Shown one piece after another: positions 19,112-29,690 of a stretch of 64,000 nucleotides of DNA. Numbering within the stretch: the first letter of the stretch is position 1; each line of letters starts with the position of its first letter. Source of the DNA: Christiangramia bathymodioli (GTDB lineage: Bacteria; Bacteroidota; Bacteroidia; Flavobacteriales; Flavobacteriaceae); the NCBI GenBank assembly GCA_009735695.1, contig SRSL01000001.1, forward strand, positions 868,048 through 932,047, given 5' to 3'. The notes beneath the pieces are model-generated. The model was not told where the DNA came from. It made no database searches and saw only the letters and a program-made list of their open reading frames with translations. The position numbers were made by a program, and so were the translations under genes.

Positions 19112-22100
19112 TTAAAATTTCAAATTGATTCCTAACATATAAACTCTAGGTACCGGATAAAATCCCTGGTCTATTCCGCCGCCAATAGGAGCGCCGGTAG
19201 AAGCCGAAGGATCATATCCCTGGTATTCAGTAAGAGTGAAAGCGTTGTTCACCGATGCGTAGATCCTGAACTTATCTACACCTGTTCCATTAATAACATT
19301 TTCAGAAAGGTTATAACCTAACTGCACATTTTGTAGCCTTAGGTACGAACCATCCTCTACATAAAAGTCTGAAAACAGGTTATTTGAATTCGCTCCAATA
19401 GTCACCCGTGGGAAACTATCTGTAGATCCGGGCCCGGTCCATCTTCCAAGGTAGGAATTGGTTCTGTTGGTATTTGGCTGATTACGCTCATAATTTCGAA
19501 CGATATCGTTTCCAAGCGAAGCAAAAGCGTAGGCATTGAAATCGAAGTTACCCCACTTGAAGCCAAGATTCATACCCATGGTAAAGTCTGGGATTGGATC
19601 TCCAATGTCACACGGTCTTCAGTATCAATAACGCCATCACCGTTCTGATCTACATATCGAATATCACCAGGTGCCGCATTTGGCTGAGTCGCATGACTGT
19701 CTACCTCTGCCTGAGTCTGAAAAATTCCATCTGTCTCCAGTCCGTAGAAATAACCTAAAGGCTGTCCGGCTTCCATTCTGGAAGGCGGCTCCTGGCCAAT
19801 TCCAAAGGAGCCACCAGTAAGAAATCCATTTTCGCTATCCACGAAAATCACTTCGTTCTCCAGATAAGTGAAGTTGTAATTAATATTAAAATCGAAATTA
19901 TCGTTCACCATCTGGTTATATCCAATGGCAAATTCAAACCCCTGGTTTTCAACAATACCTCCATTTACAACGGGAGGTGCTGCACCCGGAGCTCCAATTC
20001 CAAGAATTCCTGAAACCTGAGATACTACCAGCAGGTCTTCAGTTCGTTTCTTGAAGTAGTCCATAGTGATATCTACCTTTGACCCAAACAACCTTGCATC
20101 AAGACCAATATCAAGTGTCTTCTGTTTTTCCCATTTTATTTCAGGGTTTCCAAGGGCACCACTGGCTTTACCAAACACCAGCTCATCATCAAATACATAG
20201 GTACCTTCTCCGTTCAAAAGAGACACAAACCTGAAGGCAGGAATCCTGTCGTTACCTATGATCCCGTAACTTCCTCGTAGTTTTAGAAAATTAAGGGTTT
20301 TGCTGTTCTCAAGGAAATTTTCGTCAGAGATCACCCATCCTACAGAACCAGAAGGGAACCAACCGAATTTATTTTCAGGACCAAAGGCTGTTGAACCATC
20401 TCTCCTGATCAATCCGGAAAACAAATATTTTCCTTTATAGTCATATTGAAGCCTGCTGAAGTAAGACAACAGCCTGGAATCGAAAGTATTTCCACCATTC
20501 TGATAATTATCCTGTACCTCAGCAGCATTCGCGATACTCGCTGGGCCGTATTCGTTTGTTGGTAATTCAAACCCGGTAAATGAAGAAAGATCTCCGGTTG
20601 TTTTGAAAACCGACATACCTAAGAGCCATTTCAGGTTATGATCACCAAAACTGTCATCATACGTAAGAAAGTTATCCCAGGTATAATCCCTGTAAATATC
20701 GAAATTCTCGGTAACGCTGTTTCTGTCTATATTAAAGACCTTACCAGATCCATAGAACACTTCAGGAGAAAAATATTTACCATCCACTTCAGAATAGTTA
20801 AACTGGAATTGGGTCTTGGCGGTTAACTTGTCCCAAAGCGTATATTCCAAACCTCCCACACCACTAATCTTATTGATCTCGGTGTCATTGTAGGTATTCT
20901 CGATCTGCGCCAGCGGGTTGATCACCTCATTTCCAAGACCCTCGGCAAGGGTATAATCACCATTTTCATCGAAAACCGGAAGATTAGGATTCATATTCAC
21001 GGCGTTGAACAAGACAGATCCCAATGCATTTTCGGTAAGAGTGCTTCTATTGGAACTGGTATAAATACCGGAAAGGTTCAGTTTTAGATTATCGATGATC
21101 TCAAGGTTGTAATTAAGCCTTCCGGTAAAACGATCGAAATTGGCTTTGCTACCCCCTACAATACCATCCTGGTTAAAATACGCGGCACCAACAGAATAAG
21201 TAGATTTTTCTGTTCCTCCCGAGACATTCAAGTTGATATCTGAAATTGGCGCAGTAGAAAATACCTCATCCTGGTAATCCACTCCTTCTCCAAGATTTCT
21301 GAAATTTGGAAAAGGCGGATTCTCTCCCGCTGCGGCATAAGCCTCGTTGACTATTACTGCATATTCAGTAGCATTAAGTACAGGTAATTTTCTTGTGGTT
21401 TGTTGAAGACCGGTATAAGCATCCAGCTCGACTCTTAATTCGGTATTAAAGGTACCCGATTTTGTGGTGATCAAAATAACCCCGTTCGCAGCACGAACTC
21501 CGTAGATACCAGCAGTTGCATCCTTCAATACGTTAATGCTTTCAATATCATTTGGGTTAATTACGCTTAGATCCTCGATTACGTTACCGTCTACAAGAAT
21601 TAGCGGCCTGTTATCCCCATTGGTACTGATACCCCTGATGTTAATAGTGGAAGCACTTCCTGGAGAACCTGAAGCCGAAGTTACATTCACCCCGGGCACC
21701 GTACCCTGAAGGGCCTGTTCCACCCTTACCGGGTTTAGATCTTCAATAGTTTCAGAGCCCACGACACTAACTGCACCGGTGACCTCTTTCTTGGTCTGGG
21801 TTCCATAACCAATTACCAGCACCTCATCCAGTGACTGATTATCGGTTCGAAGAACCACATTTACTTCTCTTTGGTCACTAATAGTGACCTCCTGGGTTTG
21901 AAAACCAACATAACTAAACTGGAGCACATCTCCAGAGGAGATATCGTTCACTGTAAAATTTCCGTCAAAATCGGTAGTGGTACCACGTGACTCATTTTTT
22001 ACGATTACGTTTACTCCGAGTAATGGAATTCCGTCTTCATCGGTTACATTTCCGCTCACCGAAAACGTTTGCGCATATGCACCGAAAAACCCGCTTAGAA

Positions 22101-22131
22101 ATAGAATCAAAAGACAGGTAAGTTTCTTCAT
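19112..22131 (-). pseudogene. SusC-like TonB-dependent receptor, frameshifted
   Basis: The outer-membrane barrel that imports glycan oligomers with TonB energy. It has a signal peptide, a carboxypeptidase-regulatory-like domain (about 25-100), a TonB-box-like DEVLVIGYG (about 103-111), the plug (about 115-230) and the barrel. The frame breaks at 19602-19603: after DRVTL the reading runs out as EIQSQTLPWV and stops, while the true frame continues GDPIPDFTMGMNLG. One extra G (GG to GGG) restores 1006 residues, the expected length, ending in a Phe-terminated strand. As it stands there are two pieces, 19570-22131 and 19112-19579. susD begins four bases downstream of this gene. Confidence 0.87.
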
Positions 22132-22372
22132 GTGTTTGTTAATTAAAATTGCTACGTCAATATATCAACATATCCTTAGGAGTATCGAAAATCGACCTTT
22201 ACAAAAAATCTACAATTGCTTAGTTTTTAATTTTCGCCCCTAGAATTTAAGGTATTCGTAGTTAATACGCCTAATATCCGCTATATATCAAGATTTCTGC
22301 GAGGCGTTAATAATTAGGCGATTAGGAGGTTTGTAGAGGTAGTGTAGAGTTTTTTAGCCCTCATGTATAGGT
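22132..22372 (-). promoter_or_regulatory. susC upstream region with inverted repeat
   Basis: This 241-base region should hold the promoter of the glucan susCD operon. An inverted repeat, CGCCTAAT (22268-22275) and ATTAGGCG (22313-22320), each next to a TTAAT stretch, spans 53 bases. It is a candidate binding site for the HTH regulator encoded just upstream. I could not place a convincing -7/-33 pair. Confidence 0.3.
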
Positions 22373-25150
22373 TTAAAGACTTAAGATATATTCGGTAAGA
22401 TTGGTGTCACGGTCTAAATCCATCTTTTTACGCAAACGATATCGTTTAATTTCCACACTTTTTACAGAGATATTTAATAGTGGAGCGATCTCTTTTGAAG
22501 AAAGATTGAGTCTTAAATAAGCACAAAGTTTAAGATCGTTGGTGGTAAGTTCGGGATGTTTGTCCTTGATCTTTTTGAAGAAATCCTTATCGGCATTGTT
22601 GAACGCCTTTTTAAAGAATTTCCAGTTGTCTTCCTCATTAATATCCCGGTCTATGGTTTGAATAACCGATTTTACTTTAGTCTCTTCCCCGCTCTTTTTC
22701 AGCTTTTCCTTGATACTGGATAAAAATTCATTCTTTTTGATTAGGCTCATGGTAGAAACCGCCAGTTCCCGGTTTTTATTAGCCATGTCTTGCTCCAGTT
22801 TTTCATTCTGAAGCCTGATGATCTCTTTTTCAGCCTCCAGGTTCTTCATTTTTAATACCCGTTCATTTTCAGCGATCACTTTCCTGTGGTGTCTTCTGTA
22901 CAGAAAATGAATTCCGAGCAATAGGAGTAACAGCCCCAAACCATACAGGACAAGAGCTAAATTACTAAGATAATACGGCCTTTTGATTTTGAATTCATAC
23001 TTAACTGGCTCTGTTACCCTATCTCCAACTTTCGCTTTTACCTCGAAAGTATAGCCACCCGCGTTTAAATTCTTAAAACCGGTATGGGGATCTTTCGTCC
23101 AGGGACTCCAGCCGGAACTGAACCCCAGCAACCTGTAGCTATATAAAGCGCCCATATACTTCTGGTGAACCGGTACGCTGTAACTAAAACCTATATTATT
23201 TCGCTCATATTCAAATAATCCGGAATTTTGAAGGGAAACTGGTTCAGGAATGGAATCTCTCATATTCGCCTTAACACGATCAATACGAATATTGGACAAA
23301 ATATCCTGCTTAACCGGGAAATCGAACCTGATATAACCATTTGCCACACCAAGCAGATATTCATCCTCGTTAAGAGCGGTAAGATTTTCGTAGCCTATGG
23401 CTATATTCCTGTAATCCTGGTCGAGATAAATAAAGTCCAACTTATAATCCCGATTCAATACTGCGGGTTGGATATAAAAAATACCCTCCTGAGAAAAACC
23501 CCATAGTTGAGGGCCTTCACTGGACCTGATCATTTTTCCGGAAATGCGGTTAATTCCCCCTGTAATAGAATCTAACCTGTTATCCCTACTAAATTCATCT
23601 TGTTCCTCGATATATTCGTAAATATGCTCAGTGGTACTGTAATACAAACTTTCATCGTACCGAAAGATACTGGAGTTAATCCCAGATTCGGATCCAACCT
23701 GATAATTCTGAATATCTGATAGGCGTAACGAATCCCCAAGTTTCATCTTAAAAATGCCCTTATGCTCATTGCTAACCCAGACATTTTTAGATTCATCAAT
23801 TTCGATAAACTTGGAAGAATGCGGAAAATTTTCGAGCATGGGTAAGACCTCTATTCCGTCATTTTCGATCCTCAGGAAACTAAGCCCGTTATAGTGACCC
23901 TGAATGAGTATGTCTTCCGAATATGGCTTCACGATCCAGGTGCCCAGCCGGTCCACGATCTTTTCAGCATTCTCACCATCAATAATAAAAGTACCCTGAT
24001 TATGTCCACAAAAGATTCTTCCGTTAATTTCATCTACAAACCAGACCTGTCCCTTAGTTTCCTCTATAAGCTCAAAATGTTCTGAACCTTTTTCCCTGAC
24101 ATAAAGGCCCTGGTTGGTTCCCAGGTAAAGCCTGCCCTCACTCTCCAGCGAAGCATAAACCGACCCAATCTCTCCCCTGTTATCCTGGAAAGATTTAAAA
24201 CCTGAATCCAGGTCTACCATTCCTATCCCGTAATCCAATCCCGCCCAGATATTTCCCAAAGAATCCTGGAATAGTTCCAATATGGTATTATTCATTAGAA
24301 TATTCCCCTGGTTAAAGGAATTCAGCAATTCCCCATCCGAGCTGATTTGCAGGATCCCGCTTCCAACGGTACCAAGAATAACATTTCCATTGTCAAGGCT
24401 AAGCGCGCTCAGAATATTCGGATTCCCGATTTCCTGATTAAGCTCCCTGAATTGTTGCTGCAGCTCGTTTCCATTCCAGGTATAGAATTCGGAAGTTCCG
24501 GTAACCAGGCTCAGGTTTTCTTCGTTCTTATAAATATGAAGAATGGCCCGGTCTCCAATCTTTGAATAGGGGATCACATTCAGCTGCTCTCCATTACGTA
24601 TTCTGAATAATCCGGCCTCAGACTGCTGAAAATAAAGCTCTCCATTTAATTTAAATAATCCCGTATAAATCTTTTGCGGCGGATTATCCATTACACTTAT
24701 GGCATCGGTGCCTGGATCATAGAAATATATTCCATTAAAACTTCTGAAAACCACCAGTTCATCTAAAATCTCGATTTCCCAGAATTGCTCTCCATCGATT
24801 AAAGGCTGCGGAAATTTGGAATTTAAACTCGTGTACACCAGTTCTCCGAATTCATTTCTTTCCCAGTAACCAGCCTCCATATAGGCACCGGTATAAACCC
24901 GCTCGTTTACAGCCTTGGCCGATCTTACGATGGTACGATTAGGTACCGGGTATAATTTCCAGTCTTCTCCATTATATTCTAACAAACCCGTACTATTCGC
25001 AAAAAACAGATTACCCTCAGCCTGGGTGATCGCCCAGTTCTGGTTACCTGCCGAATAATCGTTCGGTCCAAAATTTACTACCGGCGGTAATTCCTGTCCA
25101 TGGAATAGTGATACAAACAGAATGAACAATATGGAAAGTATCCTATTCAA
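22373..25150 (-). CDS. Membrane-spanning sensor/LuxR-type regulator with Y_Y_Y domain
   Basis: A 925-residue one-protein signalling system. A signal peptide (about 1-19) is followed by a large periplasmic region of beta-propeller (reg_prop-like) repeats and a triple-tyrosine (Y_Y_Y) domain just before the membrane. One transmembrane segment covers about 728-751, a cytoplasmic coiled coil about 755-820, and a LuxR/GerE-type helix-turn-helix about 868-912 (LSSKEIAPLLNISVKSVEIKRYRLRKKM). There is no histidine kinase or receiver domain, unlike hybrid two-component PUL regulators. It lies directly upstream of the glucan susC on the same strand. Inferred role: sense glucan fragments in the periplasm and switch the locus on. 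Confidence 0.85.
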   Translation of the reverse strand: MNRILSILFILFVSLFHGQELPPVVNFGPNDYSAGNQNWAITQAEGNLFFANSTGLLEYNGEDWKLYPVPNRTIVRSAKAVNERVYTGAYMEAGYWERNEFGELVYTSLNSKFPQPLIDGEQFWEIEILDELVVFRSFNGIYFYDPGTDAISVMDNPPQKIYTGLFKLNGELYFQQSEAGLFRIRNGEQLNVIPYSKIGDRAILHIYKNEENLSLVTGTSEFYTWNGNELQQQFRELNQEIGNPNILSALSLDNGNVILGTVGSGILQISSDGELLNSFNQGNILMNNTILELFQDSLGNIWAGLDYGIGMVDLDSGFKSFQDNRGEIGSVYASLESEGRLYLGTNQGLYVREKGSEHFELIEETKGQVWFVDEINGRIFCGHNQGTFIIDGENAEKIVDRLGTWIVKPYSEDILIQGHYNGLSFLRIENDGIEVLPMLENFPHSSKFIEIDESKNVWVSNEHKGIFKMKLGDSLRLSDIQNYQVGSESGINSSIFRYDESLYYSTTEHIYEYIEEQDEFSRDNRLDSITGGINRISGKMIRSSEGPQLWGFSQEGIFYIQPAVLNRDYKLDFIYLDQDYRNIAIGYENLTALNEDEYLLGVANGYIRFDFPVKQDILSNIRIDRVKANMRDSIPEPVSLQNSGLFEYERNNIGFSYSVPVHQKYMGALYSYRLLGFSSGWSPWTKDPHTGFKNLNAGGYTFEVKAKVGDRVTEPVKYEFKIKRPYYLSNLALVLYGLGLLLLLLGIHFLYRRHHRKVIAENERVLKMKNLEAEKEIIRLQNEKLEQDMANKNRELAVSTMSLIKKNEFLSSIKEKLKKSGEETKVKSVIQTIDRDINEEDNWKFFKKAFNNADKDFFKKIKDKHPELTTNDLKLCAYLRLNLSSKEIAPLLNISVKSVEIKRYRLRKKMDLDRDTNLTEYILSL

Positions 25151-25348
25151 AAGAAGCTTCGATTTATTTTGAAATAATTAAATTAAGCCTGCAAATATTG
25201 GAATTCCAGTCGTGAATTACCCATAATTTTATTAGTAAAATTTTTAGGCTTGCGTGTTAAAATATTATAAAGACCTATGCCATCCTAAGAATAATAAATT
25301 TTTTTGACAACTAATGCACCTAACCTCAATCAAACAATCTGATCATAT

Positions 25349-28300
25349 ATGAGCAGAACAATACGACTACTGCAATCGTTCTTTACTTATGCGAAACCTC
25401 TCCATTTAAACTTATTTCTACTACTTTTTAGCGTTTCGCTACAGGCACAGGATTCGGCCAATACCAAAGAGGCCGTACATTCTGTTTATATAACCAGCAA
25501 TACTGGTTTGCGCACCAATGAAACGAATCTTCAAATTTTCCGAAGCATTGTGGAAGCTTCAAAGAAAGAAGATTCTTCAAGTCTGGTGGTTATAGGAAAC
25601 ATAGTTCCGGAGGGCGGTTACCCGGATAAAGATTCCGGCAGAGAGGCCATGAAAAAACAGCTTCAGGAGCATTTCCTGGATCCCCTAATAGATTTTAAAG
25701 GTCAGCTCATTTTCACCCCTGGAGTAAATGAATGGCAATTCGACGCGCCAGACAATATAGACGATCTTGAATCATTTCTTCAGGATAACAGTAATTCAGA
25801 ATTCTGGCCAAGCGACGGCTGCCCTATAGAGAGCGAGGAAATTGCCGAAGGAGTCCAGCTGATAATGATCGATTCGCAGTGGTATATCGAAGACTGGGAC
25901 GATCACCCCCTGATGAATACGAAATGCGAGATCAAGACCAGAGCCCAGTTCGTAGAAGAATTCGCAGATGAGTTGGAGGATAATCAGAAAAAAACCATTC
26001 TGGTAGCGGTGCACCATCCGGTACTCACCCAAACTAAACTCGGTTTTTTTGAAAAGATCGTAGGTGCCGGCACTCAAACTACCCGCAATCCGCAATTGGA
26101 TGAATTAATGGGAACCCTGGAAACCAATGCAAGCCAGTATCAGGACGTGATTTTTCTTTCCGGCCACGATCGCAATCAGCAATATATACAAGATGATGGG
26201 ATCGAACAGGTGATCAGCGGGGTGACCGAGAAGCCTGAAAAAGCAAGGCCAGAACTGGACGAAGGGCATTTTGCATCTTATAAACCTGGATATGTAAAAC
26301 TGAACATTTATAAAGATGGAAGCTCGAACGTTGAATATTTCGAAACCAGCGCTTCCGGCACAAAAAAAATAATGACCAAGCAGATCGCAAGGGAGAAACC
26401 AACTCTTGCTGAAGTTTCCTGGCCTGAAGAAAAAATAGGACCAAGCTTTACCACCTCGGTTTACACCGAAGAAGAGACCGATAAAGACTGGCTTTACGAG
26501 GCAATCTGGGGCGAACATTATCGTCCGCTCTACAGCAGAAAATTTGAATTTCCCGTACTCTACCTGGATACTATTCCCGGAAACCTGGAGGTGATGGGCG
26601 CCGGTGGAGGACATCAATCAAGATCTCTAGGATTTATCGATGATGAGGAACATGAATATACCATGCGTGCATTGAAGAAAAGTGCGCTTAGATTTATTCA
26701 AAGCTCTGTAGTACCAACACATTATATCGAAGAGTTACTGGACAATACGGTAGCCGAACGTTATGTTCAGGATTTTTATACTACGGCTTTCCCTTATGGA
26801 ACCTTCCCGGCCAGTTATTTGATGGATGAGTTGAATATTTACCACCCGCAATCCAATCTTTACTATGTTCCAAAACAGGAAGCACTTGGAATCTTTAACC
26901 AGGAATATGGTGATGAACTTTATATGTGGGAATATCATATTGGAGATGAGAACACAGAATTCTACGATAATGCCGACGATATTTTAAATTCTGCAGATCT
27001 TTTTGAAGAAATGAAAGAAGATAAAGAGGGTTATGTAGATGAAGAAATGTTTATCAGGGTTCGCCTTCTAGATATGTTAATGGGCGACTGGGACAGGCAT
27101 GAAGGCCAGTACGAATGGGCCGAATTTGAAGAGGAAAACGGAAGAAAAAAATATGTTCCCATTGCCAAAGACAGAGACCAGGTTTTTCCAAAATTCGATG
27201 GGCTTGCTGTTTCGCTATTGAAAGTAGGTTTTCCTTCGTTCAGGTCTATGGAAGATTACGATGATATGATAGAAAGACCTAAATGGTTTAACCTTGCTGC
27301 TTATCCTATTGATATAGCCTTTATCAGGAATTCAGGTTGGGACGAATGGAAAGAGCAGTCTAACTATATCCAGGAGAATATAACCGACGAAGTGATCGAA
27401 GAAGCCTTTGCCGTTTTGCCGGAAGGCCTTGCCAACGATCCCTATGTCGATGAAATAAAAAGCGATTTAAGGGCCCGGCGTGCTAACCTTGAAAGAATTG
27501 CAAGGGATTATTACAAGCATCTGGCAGAGTTCGATATGTTCACAGGAACCGAAGACGATGACAAGTTTACCATAACCCGGAAGCGTGACGGAATCACCAC
27601 CATCACGCTTCAGAATGAAGATGGCAAAGTTGTGGCAGAAAGAAGTTATGATTCCGATATGACCCGGGAAGTATGGGTTTACGGATTAGACGGAGATGAC
27701 GAATTCATCATCGAGGGTGAAGGCGACCATCTTCTACCGCTTAAAGTCCTTGGAGGCGAAGAACACGATGTTTATGACTTTCAGAATAAAAAGAAAGCGA
27801 AAGTTTACGATTTTAAAAGTAAGGAGAACACCATTAAGAACCCTGGAACGAGAAAAATGCTTGTTGATTCGTATGATATTAACACCTACGACCCATACAA
27901 AAAGAAGATCAGGCAATATACCGCTATCCCTAGCGCCGATTACAACTCAGACCAGGGTTTTAGCCTGGGATTAAGCAATACTTTTACCAAAAAAGGACTT
28001 ATTAGGAACCCATTCAGTTCACAGCACAACGTGACGGCAAACTATTTTTTCGCCACCCAGGGGTATGATGTGAGCTATTCAGGCGAATTTGCTCATATCG
28101 TTTACAACTGGAACCTGGGACTTGATGCTTATTATTCCAGCCCGAATTATGTAATCAACTTTTTCGGAATAGGAAATGAAACCGAATACGATAGAGATGA
28201 TGTAAGCAAGGATTATAACAGGGTGCGAATTAAGCAGATCAGGTTTAGTCCGTCCCTGATCTATCGCAAGAATGAAAGAGTTCATTTCAATTTCCGGCCA

Positions 28301-28960
28301 ATTATCGAATCTATGAACGTGGCCTATGATGAAGGCCGGTTCATTAGCGAAACCTTTGATCCTGAAAATGATATCTACGACAGCCAGGTTTATGCCGGTG
28401 GAGAGGTGAATTACAATTACTATAATAAAGACAACAGGGCCTTCCCAAGTATGGGAATGGAATTCGACCTTACCACAGGCTACAAAACCAATATCGATGA
28501 TGGAGATAACGAATTTGTATACATAAATCCAATAGCAAGTTTTAATTACCCACTACATTCAAGTGGACTGGCGATGATCGCGACAAAGATTGGTGGTACG
28601 GCGATCCTTGGCGATAATTACGAGTTTTACCATGCCGCAACCCTGGGAGGTGGTGATCAGAATAGCCTTAGGGCCTATAGAAACGAACGTTTTAACGGCA
28701 AATATGCCTTTTTCCAGAATATCGATGTACGATCGGCAGCGGCCAGGTTCAAGACCAATTTCATTCCGCTAGCAGTAGGATTTAGCGCCGGGTTCGATTA
28801 TGGTAGGGTCTGGACAGAAGACGATAATTCCAGCCAGTGGCATAGCAACTATGGAGGGTCGGTATTCTTAAACCTTTTCAGGGCCTTTACAGGAAACCTT
28901 GGATATTATGTTGGAGATGAAGGAGGTCGATTGAATTTCAGCTTTAATTTTGAATTTTAA
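25349..28960 (+). CDS. Metallophosphoesterase-like / kinase-like / BamA-type barrel fusion
   Basis: A 1203-residue exported protein (signal peptide to about residue 33). Residues about 45-340 resemble the calcineurin-like phosphoesterases that begin this Bacteroidota family, but the metal motifs are altered. S50-N51 stands where GD is expected, GNI (83-85) for GDN, PGVNEW (124-129) for PGNHDW, and GHDR (272-275) for GHDH; only HH (222-223) is intact. Residues about 400-620 carry a Gly-rich segment (417-421), Lys443/444, a GDWDRH motif (579-584) and DRD (608-610), which resemble the loops of atypical kinases. Residues about 870-1203 look like a BamA/TamA-type outer-membrane barrel ending in Phe. 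Overall role unknown. It converges on the HAD gene with a 4-base overlap. Confidence 0.75.
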   Translation: MSRTIRLLQSFFTYAKPLHLNLFLLLFSVSLQAQDSANTKEAVHSVYITSNTGLRTNETNLQIFRSIVEASKKEDSSSLVVIGNIVPEGGYPDKDSGREAMKKQLQEHFLDPLIDFKGQLIFTPGVNEWQFDAPDNIDDLESFLQDNSNSEFWPSDGCPIESEEIAEGVQLIMIDSQWYIEDWDDHPLMNTKCEIKTRAQFVEEFADELEDNQKKTILVAVHHPVLTQTKLGFFEKIVGAGTQTTRNPQLDELMGTLETNASQYQDVIFLSGHDRNQQYIQDDGIEQVISGVTEKPEKARPELDEGHFASYKPGYVKLNIYKDGSSNVEYFETSASGTKKIMTKQIAREKPTLAEVSWPEEKIGPSFTTSVYTEEETDKDWLYEAIWGEHYRPLYSRKFEFPVLYLDTIPGNLEVMGAGGGHQSRSLGFIDDEEHEYTMRALKKSALRFIQSSVVPTHYIEELLDNTVAERYVQDFYTTAFPYGTFPASYLMDELNIYHPQSNLYYVPKQEALGIFNQEYGDELYMWEYHIGDENTEFYDNADDILNSADLFEEMKEDKEGYVDEEMFIRVRLLDMLMGDWDRHEGQYEWAEFEEENGRKKYVPIAKDRDQVFPKFDGLAVSLLKVGFPSFRSMEDYDDMIERPKWFNLAAYPIDIAFIRNSGWDEWKEQSNYIQENITDEVIEEAFAVLPEGLANDPYVDEIKSDLRARRANLERIARDYYKHLAEFDMFTGTEDDDKFTITRKRDGITTITLQNEDGKVVAERSYDSDMTREVWVYGLDGDDEFIIEGEGDHLLPLKVLGGEEHDVYDFQNKKKAKVYDFKSKENTIKNPGTRKMLVDSYDINTYDPYKKKIRQYTAIPSADYNSDQGFSLGLSNTFTKKGLIRNPFSSQHNVTANYFFATQGYDVSYSGEFAHIVYNWNLGLDAYYSSPNYVINFFGIGNETEYDRDDVSKDYNRVRIKQIRFSPSLIYRKNERVHFNFRPIIESMNVAYDEGRFISETFDPENDIYDSQVYAGGEVNYNYYNKDNRAFPSMGMEFDLTTGYKTNIDDGDNEFVYINPIASFNYPLHSSGLAMIATKIGGTAILGDNYEFYHAATLGGGDQNSLRAYRNERFNGKYAFFQNIDVRSAAARFKTNFIPLAVGFSAGFDYGRVWTEDDNSSQWHSNYGGSVFLNLFRAFTGNLGYYVGDEGGRLNFSFNFEF

Positions 28961-29625
28961 GACCGGGGTTTTAGTATCTGAATTAATTCAACCAGGTTGT
29001 CCAGCTGATGATCTGGTTCCGGCGCCAGCGGAAAAGGGCTCTTGCCCGGCCTGTTAACGAAAGCTGTTTTTAGGCCAGCCGTTTGTGCTCCAGCTATATC
29101 CCAGCCATGTGCAGCGACCATCATAGCTTCACCGGGAGACAGATCCAGTTTCTTCAACACAAGTTGGTAGGATTCCGGATGTGGCTTGTAAAGCTTACAG
29201 GATTCCACGCTGAAAACCTGGTCGAAAAAATTGGCAATTTCGGCATTTTCAAGCTGCTCCTGAAGCACCTCGGGTTTTCCATTGCTGAATGCAACCAGTT
29301 TTATTTCCTTTTTCAATTCTTTCAGGGCCGGAATTACATCAGGATATGGATCCAACTTCCTTACCACAGATAAGGCATCTTTTATTTGATCTTCTGAAAG
29401 GTCTTTTGAAAGTCTTGCTGCCTGCATCCGTAGAACTGCGGCGGCTATTTCAGTAAAATCATGGTATTCGCCGCGAATGCTCTCTACCAGCGAGTAGTGC
29501 AGAAGGCTTGAAAACCATACTTCAGAAGCTCCTTCCGTATCCAAAATCGAATCCACACTTTTCTTGAGTTTTTCAAGGTTCAGCAGGGTTTCGTTCACAT
29601 CAAAAAATATTGCCTTCAGTTTCAT
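28957..29625 (-). CDS. HAD-superfamily hydrolase, haloacid dehalogenase type II-like
   Basis: A 222-residue cytoplasmic HAD hydrolase. Motif I is FFDVNETLL with nucleophile D9, motif II is AFSNGKP, and the late MMVAAHGWDIAGAQTAG block is typical of type II 2-haloacid dehalogenases, where it shapes the active site. The family hydrolyses 2-haloacids, but many members act on phosphates, so the substrate is open. Its stop overlaps the convergent barrel-fusion gene by four bases. No functional link to the polysaccharide loci is evident. Confidence 0.85.
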   Translation of the reverse strand: MKLKAIFFDVNETLLNLEKLKKSVDSILDTEGASEVWFSSLLHYSLVESIRGEYHDFTEIAAAVLRMQAARLSKDLSEDQIKDALSVVRKLDPYPDVIPALKELKKEIKLVAFSNGKPEVLQEQLENAEIANFFDQVFSVESCKLYKPHPESYQLVLKKLDLSPGEAMMVAAHGWDIAGAQTAGLKTAFVNRPGKSPFPLAPEPDHQLDNLVELIQILKPRS

Positions 29626-29636
29626 TGGCTTTATAC

Positions 29637-29665
29637 ATTAAAAAAAGCCGACCGAAGTCGGCTTT
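29637..29665 (-). terminator. Rho-independent terminator of the SYLF gene
   Basis: A perfect 9-bp stem (AAAGCCGAC, loop CGAA, GTCGGCTTT; 29644-29665) is followed on the minus strand by a run of Ts (A-run at 29640-29646). It lies 26 bases past the SYLF stop and ends that transcript before the HAD gene. Confidence 0.85.
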
Positions 29666-29690
29666 CTGAATTCGTAATTTAATTTACTGA

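Noticed and set aside
22435-22449. Palindrome AAACGATATCGTTT in the regulator HTH region
   Set aside because: It is within the coding sequence for the conserved KRYRLRKK helix, with no promoter context. Taken as chance.
26105-26617. 170-residue open frame on the minus strand
   Set aside because: A shadow of the strongly supported 1203-residue plus-strand gene; composition is Phe/Cys-rich and it resembles nothing.
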